A DNA stretch of 40,644 bases from RGIG3102 sp964507095 (lineage in GTDB: Bacteria; Bacillota; Clostridia; Oscillospirales; Ruminococcaceae), in NCBI GenBank assembly GCA_964507095.1, contig CAZDOS010000011.1:1-40644 (forward strand). The letters run 5' to 3'. Below the pieces are notes generated by a model. That model did not search any database. It was given only the letters and a program-made list of their open reading frames with translations, and was not told the DNA's origin. The position numbers and the translations under genes were made by a program. Of the stretch, positions 9,516 through 16,627 are shown piece after piece (positions within the stretch are counted from its first letter, which is position 1; each line of letters begins with the position of its first letter).

Positions 9516-9663
9516 ATTTAATCTTGACCCTAAAAAGCTTAACTTGATTAAGATTAAGGTTATACAACTCGAGAGGGATAATCTAATAAAGAAAAAACCG
9601 AATGATGAGATTGTTAGTGATATTAGAAAATATGTTAAGAAAGTAGTTGATTCAAAATGGTGA
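9508..9663 (+). CDS. 51-residue charged small protein, translationally coupled
   Basis: The ATG at 9508 is preceded by an AAAGGAG ribosome-binding site (9494-9500) with 7-base spacing. The gene overlaps the helicase end by 8 bases and the DndD-like gene start by 7 bases. This packing strongly suggests a real gene rather than a chance ORF. The product, beginning MDEFNLDPKKLNLIK and ending KKVVDSKW, is lysine-rich and predicted helical, with no motif I recognise. A longer version starting at 9409 would lie inside the helicase gene and has no ribosome-binding site. It could be a small subunit linking the helicase and the SMC-like ATPase. That is inference from position only. Confidence 0.7.
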   Translation: MDEFNLDPKKLNLIKIKVIQLERDNLIKKKPNDEIVSDIRKYVKKVVDSKW

Positions 9664-11615
9664 TAAGAAGACTTATTCTGAACAATTTCAGACAATATAT
9701 AGGGAAGCAGATTATTAATTTTTCGACTGATCCCCAAAGAAATGTAACTGTTCTGATAGGTATCAATACTTCCGGTAAAACAACATTTGTTAGAGCTTTT
9801 GAGTGGATACTATATAATAAATGTGAATTTGAAGATAAAGTATTACTCAATAAAAAGGTTGCTGATTCGATGCCTCAAGGAGATCGACAAGAGGTTTCGG
9901 GAACACTTATTATTGAGCATAATAACATGGTTTATGAGATAACTAGAAGACAAGCATATATTAAGACGGGAGATAATGTCAAAGGACTTCAATCAGAAGG
10001 CAGAATTTACTATCTGCAGGACGATGGACAAACCAAAACTTCTATTGATAGCGATTTTCAGTCTAATATTCAGAGTATTCTACCCCGGTCACTATCAAGT
10101 TACTTCTTCTTTGGAGGTGAGAGGGTTGGAACTATAAGTGATCGCGCAGATATTGAGGAGTCCGTGAAGGGCCTGATGGGTCTTAATATTCTTTCAAATG
10201 CAATAAGTCACTTAAAGATATTGATCAGAAATCTTAAGAAGGATCTTGATTATTCAGGTGATGATAAGACAAGAGAATTAAATGAACAACTCGAAGCTCT
10301 AAGGATTAAAGAATTAGATTATAAACAAGATTTGGATCAAGCAAAAGATCAGTATGATTATTTCTTAGAAGAAAAAGAAAAATATGCTGCACTTTTGAGG
10401 GCTAACGAGAACTCAGCAATTGATCAAAGACGACGCGAGGCAATCGATAGTAGTATCCAAAGTTTAAACAGAAAAATGGAGAAGGAGAAAAAAAATATTG
10501 TTTCATATTTCAGCGATAACTCCTTCGCTTTCCTATCAATTCCTTTACTTGAAAAAGCCATTAGAATGCTAGATTCGGTAAGTGATTCGACTGAGAGTAT
10601 ACCAGAAATGACAGCATCATCTCTAGATTACATATTAAAGAGACGAGTTTGTATTTGCGGAACAAGGATTACTCCTAATTCTCCTGTTGAACTAAATATA
10701 CTAAAAGAACGATCAAAACTTCCTCCAGAATCAATTGGAGCTATCGTTAGAAGATATAGAGAAACTGCGATGCAGTACTTGACCTCATCAGAATCGTTTT
10801 TCAATTCTTTCGAAGAGTCATTTAGTAATTTTAGAGAGTCAGAAAGGTTGATGAATCATCAAATTGATGAGAAGAAAGACTTAGAAGAGCGTCTAATTGG
10901 AAAAGAAGATATTCATGTTTTGGAAAAACACTACAATGAGGCAGACCGGGGTGTTCGCAAGTATGAAAAGGAGAAGGAGTCAATTCAGCAGAAGCTTGGC
11001 TCGATAGGAAGAGATATTCAAAATTGCGAAAATCGGCTAGATAGATTGATTGCAAATGATAACAAGAATAAGCAAACTATGGAATACATAGGTTATGTTC
11101 AGTCTGTTTTAGATTGGATATCAGATGCTTATGATGAACGAGAAGCTAATGTCAGGAACAAGCTCGAAGAAAAAGTAAATTACAACTTCTCAAAAATGTA
11201 TCATGGAAGTCGTACAATTTCTATTGACGAAAAATATCGAGTTAAATACATTGACGTTACAACTGAAGAATCTGAAGGGTTAAAGGCCGTCCGAAGTTTT
11301 GCTTTTGTTTCAGGCCTCGTAGATTTGGCGAAAGAGATTCTAGCTACAAACAACGAAGAAGTTGATGTTGGACCACAGTATTATCCTCTTGTAATGGATG
11401 CACCATTTTCAAATGTAGATGAGATACATATTCGCAATATTTCTACTATTCTTCCTAGTTCTGCCCAGCAAGTCATAATAGCTGTTATGAAAAAAGATTG
11501 GGACTTAGTGTCTGGAATAATGAGTCCTTATGTGGGAATGACATATGAGATAAAAAAGGACAAGGATTCAAAAGGAAAAGATATAGATACTATGTCACAT
11601 ATTAAGGAGGTTTGA
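9657..11615 (+). CDS. DndD-like SMC/RecF-type ATPase
   Basis: The 652-residue protein opens MVIRRLILNNFRQY, typical of RecF/DndD-type ATPases, and has Walker A GINTSGKT (35-42). A 'YFFFGGERV' segment near residue 150 corresponds to the DndD/RecN-like FF(D/G)GE motif. The middle is coiled coil, interrupted by a CxC hook-like turn (C332, C334, VCICG). The C-terminal ATP-binding half has a Walker B 'YPLVMDAPFSNVDE' near residue 580. DndD is the ATPase of the DndCDE modification complex, and similar proteins also occur in effector modules. Here it lies in the middle of a DUF4007-type (Ssp-like) operon, downstream of the helicase. No DndE- or DndB-type protein is recognisable. The start overlaps the preceding small gene by 7 bases. 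Confidence 0.87.
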   Translation: MVIRRLILNNFRQYIGKQIINFSTDPQRNVTVLIGINTSGKTTFVRAFEWILYNKCEFEDKVLLNKKVADSMPQGDRQEVSGTLIIEHNNMVYEITRRQAYIKTGDNVKGLQSEGRIYYLQDDGQTKTSIDSDFQSNIQSILPRSLSSYFFFGGERVGTISDRADIEESVKGLMGLNILSNAISHLKILIRNLKKDLDYSGDDKTRELNEQLEALRIKELDYKQDLDQAKDQYDYFLEEKEKYAALLRANENSAIDQRRREAIDSSIQSLNRKMEKEKKNIVSYFSDNSFAFLSIPLLEKAIRMLDSVSDSTESIPEMTASSLDYILKRRVCICGTRITPNSPVELNILKERSKLPPESIGAIVRRYRETAMQYLTSSESFFNSFEESFSNFRESERLMNHQIDEKKDLEERLIGKEDIHVLEKHYNEADRGVRKYEKEKESIQQKLGSIGRDIQNCENRLDRLIANDNKNKQTMEYIGYVQSVLDWISDAYDEREANVRNKLEEKVNYNFSKMYHGSRTISIDEKYRVKYIDVTTEESEGLKAVRSFAFVSGLVDLAKEILATNNEEVDVGPQYYPLVMDAPFSNVDEIHIRNISTILPSSAQQVIIAVMKKDWDLVSGIMSPYVGMTYEIKKDKDSKGKDIDTMSHIKEV

Positions 11616-11617
11616 TT

Positions 11618-12163
11618 ATGTTTGATGATGATGTTCAAATTCGCGGAAAACATGCTACATATTGGAAAGCTTTGTCAAATCTTCCAGGTAATGCTGTTGA
11701 CAGAGAGGCGAAAAAGCATTTTAAAATCTTTGAGAATTATATTCATGTATATATGGTCGCTCCTATTATTGGATTGCTCTATAATAGAAAGGGTCAGTAT
11801 GATCCCAAAGATAAAGATGATGATACTGCGGGTATGTTAGCAGCTGTTCTAATTAAAAATGCTGCTAAGCTAAAATACATTTACAGGCTTATTATTTTAT
11901 CCGATGATTCCCTTGGGCTTTCTCCGGAGGAGAAGATAGATTTGGCTTTCAGAGATACAGACAAAGAATCTGAGGCAAAAGGGATGAAGTTGTATCATGA
12001 CTATTTTCTGGGCGGCCTTGAAGTCTTATATGAGGAATTTGTTCTTAAATGCGATACTGATGATGATTACTTGGTAAGATTGTATGAGTTTATTAGTGAT
12101 TTTAATAATGAGCACTCAATAGAAGACCTTACACCGGACATTGAGGGCTTATTGAGTAAGTAA
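11618..12163 (+). CDS. Unrecognised 181-residue helical protein of the island
   Basis: I do not recognise this family. The ATG at 11618 is preceded by AAGGAGG (11604-11610) with 7-base spacing. The TTG at 11612 is too close to that site to be the start. The 181-residue product has an aromatic/hydrophobic core helix 'FENYIHVYMVAPIIGLLYN', an acidic loop (DPKDKDDD) and a second helical half around 'YHDYFLGGLEVLYEEFV'. It shows no signal peptide, membrane segment or catalytic motif. It begins 2 bases after the DndD-like ATPase, so it may be a small partner of that ATPase, much as DndE accompanies DndD. It does not look like DndE in sequence or length. The CDS call is firm, and the function is unknown. 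Confidence 0.85.
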   Translation: MFDDDVQIRGKHATYWKALSNLPGNAVDREAKKHFKIFENYIHVYMVAPIIGLLYNRKGQYDPKDKDDDTAGMLAAVLIKNAAKLKYIYRLIILSDDSLGLSPEEKIDLAFRDTDKESEAKGMKLYHDYFLGGLEVLYEEFVLKCDTDDDYLVRLYEFISDFNNEHSIEDLTPDIEGLLSK

Positions 12164-12172
12164 GGTTTTGGT

Positions 12173-13075
12173 ATGGATTATAGGTTATTTGATAGCATCT
12201 ATTCTTTTATCAATTCAAAGATCGATACGTTCAACTTCAACCAATTAATAAATGAGATTGGCAACGAGACATTTGAAATACTAGTCGAGAATGATCATTT
12301 TCGAGATGTAGTGAGAAAATACATGTCAGATGATATTCTTTTTACTCAAACAGAGTGGAGTTGGATTTCATATGGTGAGTTAGTAACTATATTCAACAGT
12401 TCAGACGATAACTATATATTCTTTATTAGTGTCAATTGCGATATACGTGACTACTATATAGTATGTGCAGCATTGATCAAGATTCTGCGATTAGTCTTTA
12501 AAAATGATTCGTTATTTATCTTTAAGATGGACTCACAAATTGCATTTGGTAGTCCCAAAAACTATTATTCGGATATACCTAATAATTTTGTCATTACCAG
12601 ACCATTTAACGAGTCAAATATCGATTCGTTGATTGATTTTTTAGAAATGCTTCTAATATCGGAAAAGTGGAGTATACCGATATTAATAGATGAATATGGC
12701 CCCATATTTGATGACAATACGGAACTGGATACAATTGATGACCATCAGTATAAGATATTCGAAATGATGTTTAATCAAGATGAATCAATATTAGAAGGAA
12801 ACGATGCCTTTTATGAAATGGGTGTAAATCGAGATAGCATTAAAGATGATAATAGGCTGTTTTCGGAAAACATGATCGAGTCTGCAAATTTAGAGCTAAA
12901 AGGAGTTGCAGACGAGAAAAAACTGTCTTTCAGTTCGTTTGAATTAAGTCTACTTGAGAAAAATACCGGTGATAAAGTTATTTTTGATGACGATTATTCT
13001 GAAGATGAGATCGATATTGATATTACTGAAGCTGCAGACGACATTTTAAAGGATTTACTAAATAAGAATTATTAA
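12173..13075 (+). CDS. Unrecognised 300-residue acidic protein
   Basis: The product has no motif I can name. The first 185 residues look globular, with alternating strands such as NYIFFISVNCDI and SLFIFKMDSQIAF and a segment WSIPILIDEYGP. The last 60 residues are strongly acidic, with DDDYSEDEIDIDITEAADD before the end. It starts 9 bases after the previous stop codon, with an AAGG site, and ends 11 bases before the DUF262 gene. An acidic tail could mimic DNA or hold a partner. Its position next to the predicted nuclease suggests an accessory or restraining role for that nuclease, but this is speculation. Base composition matches the rest of the island. Confidence 0.83.
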   Translation: MDYRLFDSIYSFINSKIDTFNFNQLINEIGNETFEILVENDHFRDVVRKYMSDDILFTQTEWSWISYGELVTIFNSSDDNYIFFISVNCDIRDYYIVCAALIKILRLVFKNDSLFIFKMDSQIAFGSPKNYYSDIPNNFVITRPFNESNIDSLIDFLEMLLISEKWSIPILIDEYGPIFDDNTELDTIDDHQYKIFEMMFNQDESILEGNDAFYEMGVNRDSIKDDNRLFSENMIESANLELKGVADEKKLSFSSFELSLLEKNTGDKVIFDDDYSEDEIDIDITEAADDILKDLLNKNY

Positions 13076-13086
13076 GGAAGATTAAG

Positions 13087-15669
13087 ATGGAAGCTAAAGC
13101 AGCAAGCCTTTATTTTGTAGGAGAATATAAAGAATTAATTATCCCTTTCTTTCAAAGAAACTATGTTTGGGAGGAAGAAAACTGGAATGAGTTACTTAAT
13201 TCGTTAGAAAATAAAGATGTTGTTCCTTATTTAGGAACTGTCATCCTCAAAACTGATAATGATGGCAGAAAAATGATTATAGATGGTCAGCAGAGACTAA
13301 CAACTATTTTTATTCTTGTGAAAGCATTATATGATAGTTTTGATGAGTCCCAGAAGGCCAGACGGACAAAAATCCAAGATTTTCTGTTCTTCAAGGAAAA
13401 TACAATGTCCGATGATTCTAATTGGAAAACCAGAATTCGTCATTCTTTAGTGGACAGGGAAGACTTCAATAGGGTGATAAAAGCTGGATTCTTGTCGGAC
13501 GATAATATAATAGATTCCGTTAATTCAAATAGTAGAATTATCAACTGTTATAAGTATTTTTATAATAGGTTTTTAGAGTATAGTATTGAAAGAAAACGGA
13601 AGTTATATGACTTGTTATTTGACACTGATCGAAAAGTACTGGTTCTTTTAAATCTTAGTTTTAAAGATATTAATGAACAATCAATTTTTGATACAATTAA
13701 TCGCGCTGGAGTAAGGTTAAGTACTGCTGAAATCATTAAGAATAATCTTTTTAAATATTTGTTGGATACTTGTGGAGAGAATGAGAAGTGTGCAGATGAC
13801 ATAATTGATAAGTATGAGATCAATTGGCACGATACTTTTTATAAAGATTCAGAAACAATTTCTATTTGGGAAGAAGAAAGAGTCTTCGGAAATGTGAAGC
13901 ATACTAATCTTGATTTTATTCTATATTGTGTTGCATGTATTAGATGGGGCCTTTCATCAGATTCATTTTCCAAGTTGGAAAATGTATATGAAACAAATAT
14001 GAAAGTATTGGATAAATCTGAATTGTTACAGCTTCTATTTGACATCAAAAAATATGCATTAATATTTAGGGAGTTTATTCTTGATTTTAAAAAAGAGTTA
14101 AACGGAGACGATTCAGTCTATTTTACATACTCTGATCATGTTAAAAGGCTCCTCTTAATACTTGAAGTATTTGGAGTACAAATGTTCTATCCCTATGTAA
14201 TAATGAGAATTAGTGAAGCAAATAGTGATTTTAATAATAAAGAATTGATCCATGACTTTTCAATTCTCGAGTCTTTCATCGTTAGGAGAAAAATATCAGG
14301 AAAAGGCACTCATGATTATACAATGAAGTGTAACGAAATAATCCAAAATGGAATCGGAGAATTAATAAAAACGGATTTAGGGAACAATTCAAGTACGTTA
14401 TCAAATGATGATGTTAAAAGGTATTTATCTTATACAAAAGATGATGCAGCGAAAATGATTCTCTTTTGGGTTGAACTGTATAAAAGAAGTTCATCTAAAT
14501 TTGATGAGATGGCACTTCCTTATGGATCTTATTCATTAGAGCACATAATGCCTAAGAAATGGGAAAAAAATTGGAGCAATGTAGTTATTAATGATGGATA
14601 TAGAGTTTATGATGTAAATAGTGATGAAGGACGATTAATTAGATCAGAGCATATTCAGTCAATCGGAAATAAGACGTTGCTTACTGTTCCACTTAATTCT
14701 ACAGTAAAGAATGCATCTTTTTATGACAAGATTGAAGGAGTGGGGAAGGATAAAGGTAATAAAGAGGGTTATAGGAAGTATGCCTCGTTACTTATTACAA
14801 AGGAAATTGTTGAGAAAGCTAGTGAGAGTGGTTATTTATGGGATGAGGGACATATCGATGAGAGAAGAGATAGTATCTACAAACTATTTATTACTATTTG
14901 GCCAGATTATGCTTCAGACGTGATAACTAGCTCGGTAATTCCCAAAGCAATAGATGTAAATGATTTTACGGAGGAAGAGCTTAAAAACCCAATTTTACTT
15001 GCTGATAAACTTGAGATACTTGAATCTATTAATGAGAGTGACAATCTGATTTCCGAAGAGGAGTTAGTAATGAGTGTTTTCGTGTCTCGAGAAAAGGTAA
15101 GAAATGATATAAATAACGGAGCTTTAATTCCTTATAGTGTTGGTGAGGGTAATAATCATAAGCAGATAAGGTATTTTACACCAGAAGCAATTGACAATTA
15201 TATCGATCAATATGGACTAGAGCGAATAACTAATGAAAATAGGAAAGATCTATTTTGGAAAATGACTGTTGATGGTTCATATTCATATTCTTATAAAATG
15301 GTTCTTATTAAGGCTATTCTAGAATTGTCAACGGATAAGGGAGTAGTTGACATGAATGAGGTTGTTCAATACTTCAAAGAGTTCTACTACTCGAGGAAAA
15401 AAGCTGGCAAAACAGTTGAACAGAAGGATAGCATATTTGTTAAAGATAATATTTCCAACAAAATGGTACAAGAATTGATTCTTACTTATCCGTACCGGAG
15501 ATATAGAGACATAGGAGCATTAGAATATGATTCGAGTAAAGGAAAGATTATTATTAGTGAATCAGTATGGAGAAAAATGACTCCCAAAGAAAAAAAGCAA
15601 TTAAAAACCGAGTGTGATAGGATCTTAAAGGAATATTATATAAGGATATCAAAATCAAATCATCTTTGA
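13087..15669 (+). CDS. DUF262-DUF1524 nuclease (SspE/GmrSD-like) with extra C-terminal region
   Basis: The 860-residue protein has the DUF262 opening 'IPFFQRNYVWEE' near residue 20 and the DGQQR motif at 66-70, which in this superfamily is tied to NTPase activity. A DUF1524 (HNH-like) part carries SLEHIMPKKW (E485, H486), then 'IGNKTLL' near residue 530. SspE, as I recall it, has this layout and uses phosphorothioate sensing to nick invading DNA; GmrSD is the related type IV enzyme for modified cytosine. Roughly residues 620-860 form an additional C-terminal region with a helix-turn-helix-like stretch (ELVMSVFVSREKVRNDI), which I cannot assign. It is the last gene of the operon. The phosphorothioation context makes an SspE-type effector the best call. 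Confidence 0.85.
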   Translation: MEAKAASLYFVGEYKELIIPFFQRNYVWEEENWNELLNSLENKDVVPYLGTVILKTDNDGRKMIIDGQQRLTTIFILVKALYDSFDESQKARRTKIQDFLFFKENTMSDDSNWKTRIRHSLVDREDFNRVIKAGFLSDDNIIDSVNSNSRIINCYKYFYNRFLEYSIERKRKLYDLLFDTDRKVLVLLNLSFKDINEQSIFDTINRAGVRLSTAEIIKNNLFKYLLDTCGENEKCADDIIDKYEINWHDTFYKDSETISIWEEERVFGNVKHTNLDFILYCVACIRWGLSSDSFSKLENVYETNMKVLDKSELLQLLFDIKKYALIFREFILDFKKELNGDDSVYFTYSDHVKRLLLILEVFGVQMFYPYVIMRISEANSDFNNKELIHDFSILESFIVRRKISGKGTHDYTMKCNEIIQNGIGELIKTDLGNNSSTLSNDDVKRYLSYTKDDAAKMILFWVELYKRSSSKFDEMALPYGSYSLEHIMPKKWEKNWSNVVINDGYRVYDVNSDEGRLIRSEHIQSIGNKTLLTVPLNSTVKNASFYDKIEGVGKDKGNKEGYRKYASLLITKEIVEKASESGYLWDEGHIDERRDSIYKLFITIWPDYASDVITSSVIPKAIDVNDFTEEELKNPILLADKLEILESINESDNLISEEELVMSVFVSREKVRNDINNGALIPYSVGEGNNHKQIRYFTPEAIDNYIDQYGLERITNENRKDLFWKMTVDGSYSYSYKMVLIKAILELSTDKGVVDMNEVVQYFKEFYYSRKKAGKTVEQKDSIFVKDNISNKMVQELILTYPYRRYRDIGALEYDSSKGKIIISESVWRKMTPKEKKQLKTECDRILKEYYIRISKSNHL

Positions 15670-15730
15670 ATTCACAAATATGTATTTTTAAATACTATAT
15701 AACAATGATATGTCTTAGGAGGTATTCTAT

Positions 15731-16138
15731 ATGTATTATCATATTTGCATTATGAACTGTCTTGAGGATTGGTATAGAGAATCTAAATATATTGGCCAAT
15801 ATGCTACTTTAGAAGAGGCAATTGAATATGCAAATAATAATGCGTATTCTTTTCCTGTTTTTAATGTTAAGGGATATATCCATTGGTATTTTCAGAGTTG
15901 TGAAAGTGACGGTATTCTTCACAATCCTGATAAAGAAACTGATCGTCTTGAATGCTATCAGCTTATTTGTATTATTCCTAGCGAGGAAGATGATATCTGG
16001 TATGATGAACTCTATTCATATGATCCTCGATCAGTTTATAATATGTATAGAGAATATCTATTGTACTACACAGGAGAATATAAAAATTACAGATTAGAAG
16101 TGGTAGAACTCGAGGATGAAGATGATGAGTATTATTAA
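15731..16138 (+). CDS. Hypothetical 135-residue acidic, tyrosine-rich protein
   Basis: The ATG follows an AGGAGG box (15717-15722) with 8-base spacing, and codon use is AT-rich like the island. The product opens MYYHICIMNCLEDWY and ends in an acidic run (EDEDDEYY). It contains many tyrosines and has no motif, membrane segment or signal peptide that I recognise. It is separated from the DUF262 gene by 61 bases, a wider gap than inside the operon. It may be a separate unit, or cargo carried at the island edge. No function can be given. Confidence 0.7.
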   Translation: MYYHICIMNCLEDWYRESKYIGQYATLEEAIEYANNNAYSFPVFNVKGYIHWYFQSCESDGILHNPDKETDRLECYQLICIIPSEEDDIWYDELYSYDPRSVYNMYREYLLYYTGEYKNYRLEVVELEDEDDEYY

Positions 16139-16182
16139 TCAAAGCATTATAATACACAAATATCTAGATTCTAGTGCCAAGA

Positions 16183-16223
16183 TTGACTGTTGATAATTCA
16201 TCTAACATATAGTAATATATAAT
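16183..16223 (+). promoter_or_regulatory. Candidate promoter region for zapA
   Basis: A TTGACT (16183-16188) is followed by TATAGT (16208-16213) with a long 19-base spacer. A perfect TATAAT lies at 16218-16223 but lacks a good -35 at 17 bases. One of these probably starts transcription of zapA and the U32 gene. The exact start cannot be decided by eye. Confidence 0.4.
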
Positions 16224-16282
16224 TGAACAGTAAAATGTGTGTAAAGTAGAAATACCTTACATGCTTATCCGGAGGTTTACGA

Positions 16283-16627
16283 ATGAATAAAGTTAAACTT
16301 TCCATAGGTGGGTCGACATATACGATCAGCTGTGACGAAAATGAAGACAAGGTACTTCAGCTCGCATCAAAGCTCGACTCAGATATCAACGAAATCCTCG
16401 AACGGACACCTTCAGCCTCTGTTACTGCTGCCGCTATTCTCTGCGCTTTGACATATCTTGAGAAACTTGATAAGTCAGATCAGGGTGCAGACAACATGAG
16501 GATGCAGATCAGGCAGTATCTGGAGGAAGCTAATTCCGCCAGGGCTGAAGCTGAGAAGGTCAAGATGGAACTCGAGAAGCTTAAGATAGATATTCAGTAT
16601 CTTAAGAACCAGCGAGGCAATGAATGA
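16283..16627 (+). CDS. zapA: Cell division protein ZapA
   Basis: The 114-residue product has the ZapA layout: an N-terminal globular part (KVKLSIGGSTYTIS), a 'LASKLDSDINEIL' helix, and a long C-terminal coiled coil (EANSARAEAEKVKMELEKL). ZapA binds and bundles FtsZ filaments at the division site. A GGAGG site lies 7 bases before the ATG. The gene overlaps the following U32 peptidase gene by 4 bases (ATGA). It is the first housekeeping gene after the AT-rich island. In Firmicutes it commonly lies downstream of pheST, which suggests the island sits between pheT and zapA. That flank is outside the window. Confidence 0.92.
   Translation: MNKVKLSIGGSTYTISCDENEDKVLQLASKLDSDINEILERTPSASVTAAAILCALTYLEKLDKSDQGADNMRMQIRQYLEEANSARAEAEKVKMELEKLKIDIQYLKNQRGNE

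Larger units (their letters stand above)
1..15669 (+). other. Putative DNA phosphorothioation (Ssp/Dnd-like) defence island, one long operon
   Basis: Eleven same-strand genes are separated by at most 22 bases or overlap by up to 8, with no terminator-like hairpin seen between them, so they probably form one transcript. Base composition is clearly lower in G+C than the housekeeping genes that begin at 16283. The order is DUF4007, large ATPase, PAPS-reductase-fold enzyme, cysteine desulfurase, DUF3343, PLD-helicase, 51-residue protein, DndD-like ATPase, two unknowns, DUF262/DUF1524 protein. Phosphorothioation systems replace a non-bridging backbone oxygen of DNA with sulfur and pair this with effectors that attack unmodified or invading DNA. 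The system assignment is inferred from domains. The promoter and the 5' end of the operon lie outside the window. Confidence 0.75.

Noticed and set aside
1..15669. Reading the island as a canonical DndABCDE-DptFGH locus
   Set aside because: No DndB, DndE, DptF, DptG or DptH protein is recognisable, and DUF4007 and DUF262/DUF1524 proteins point to the Ssp type.
15682..15695. Short AT inverted repeat (GTATTT / AAATAC) after the DUF262 gene
   Set aside because: The stem is only six A/T-rich pairs with no T-run following, too weak to call a terminator.
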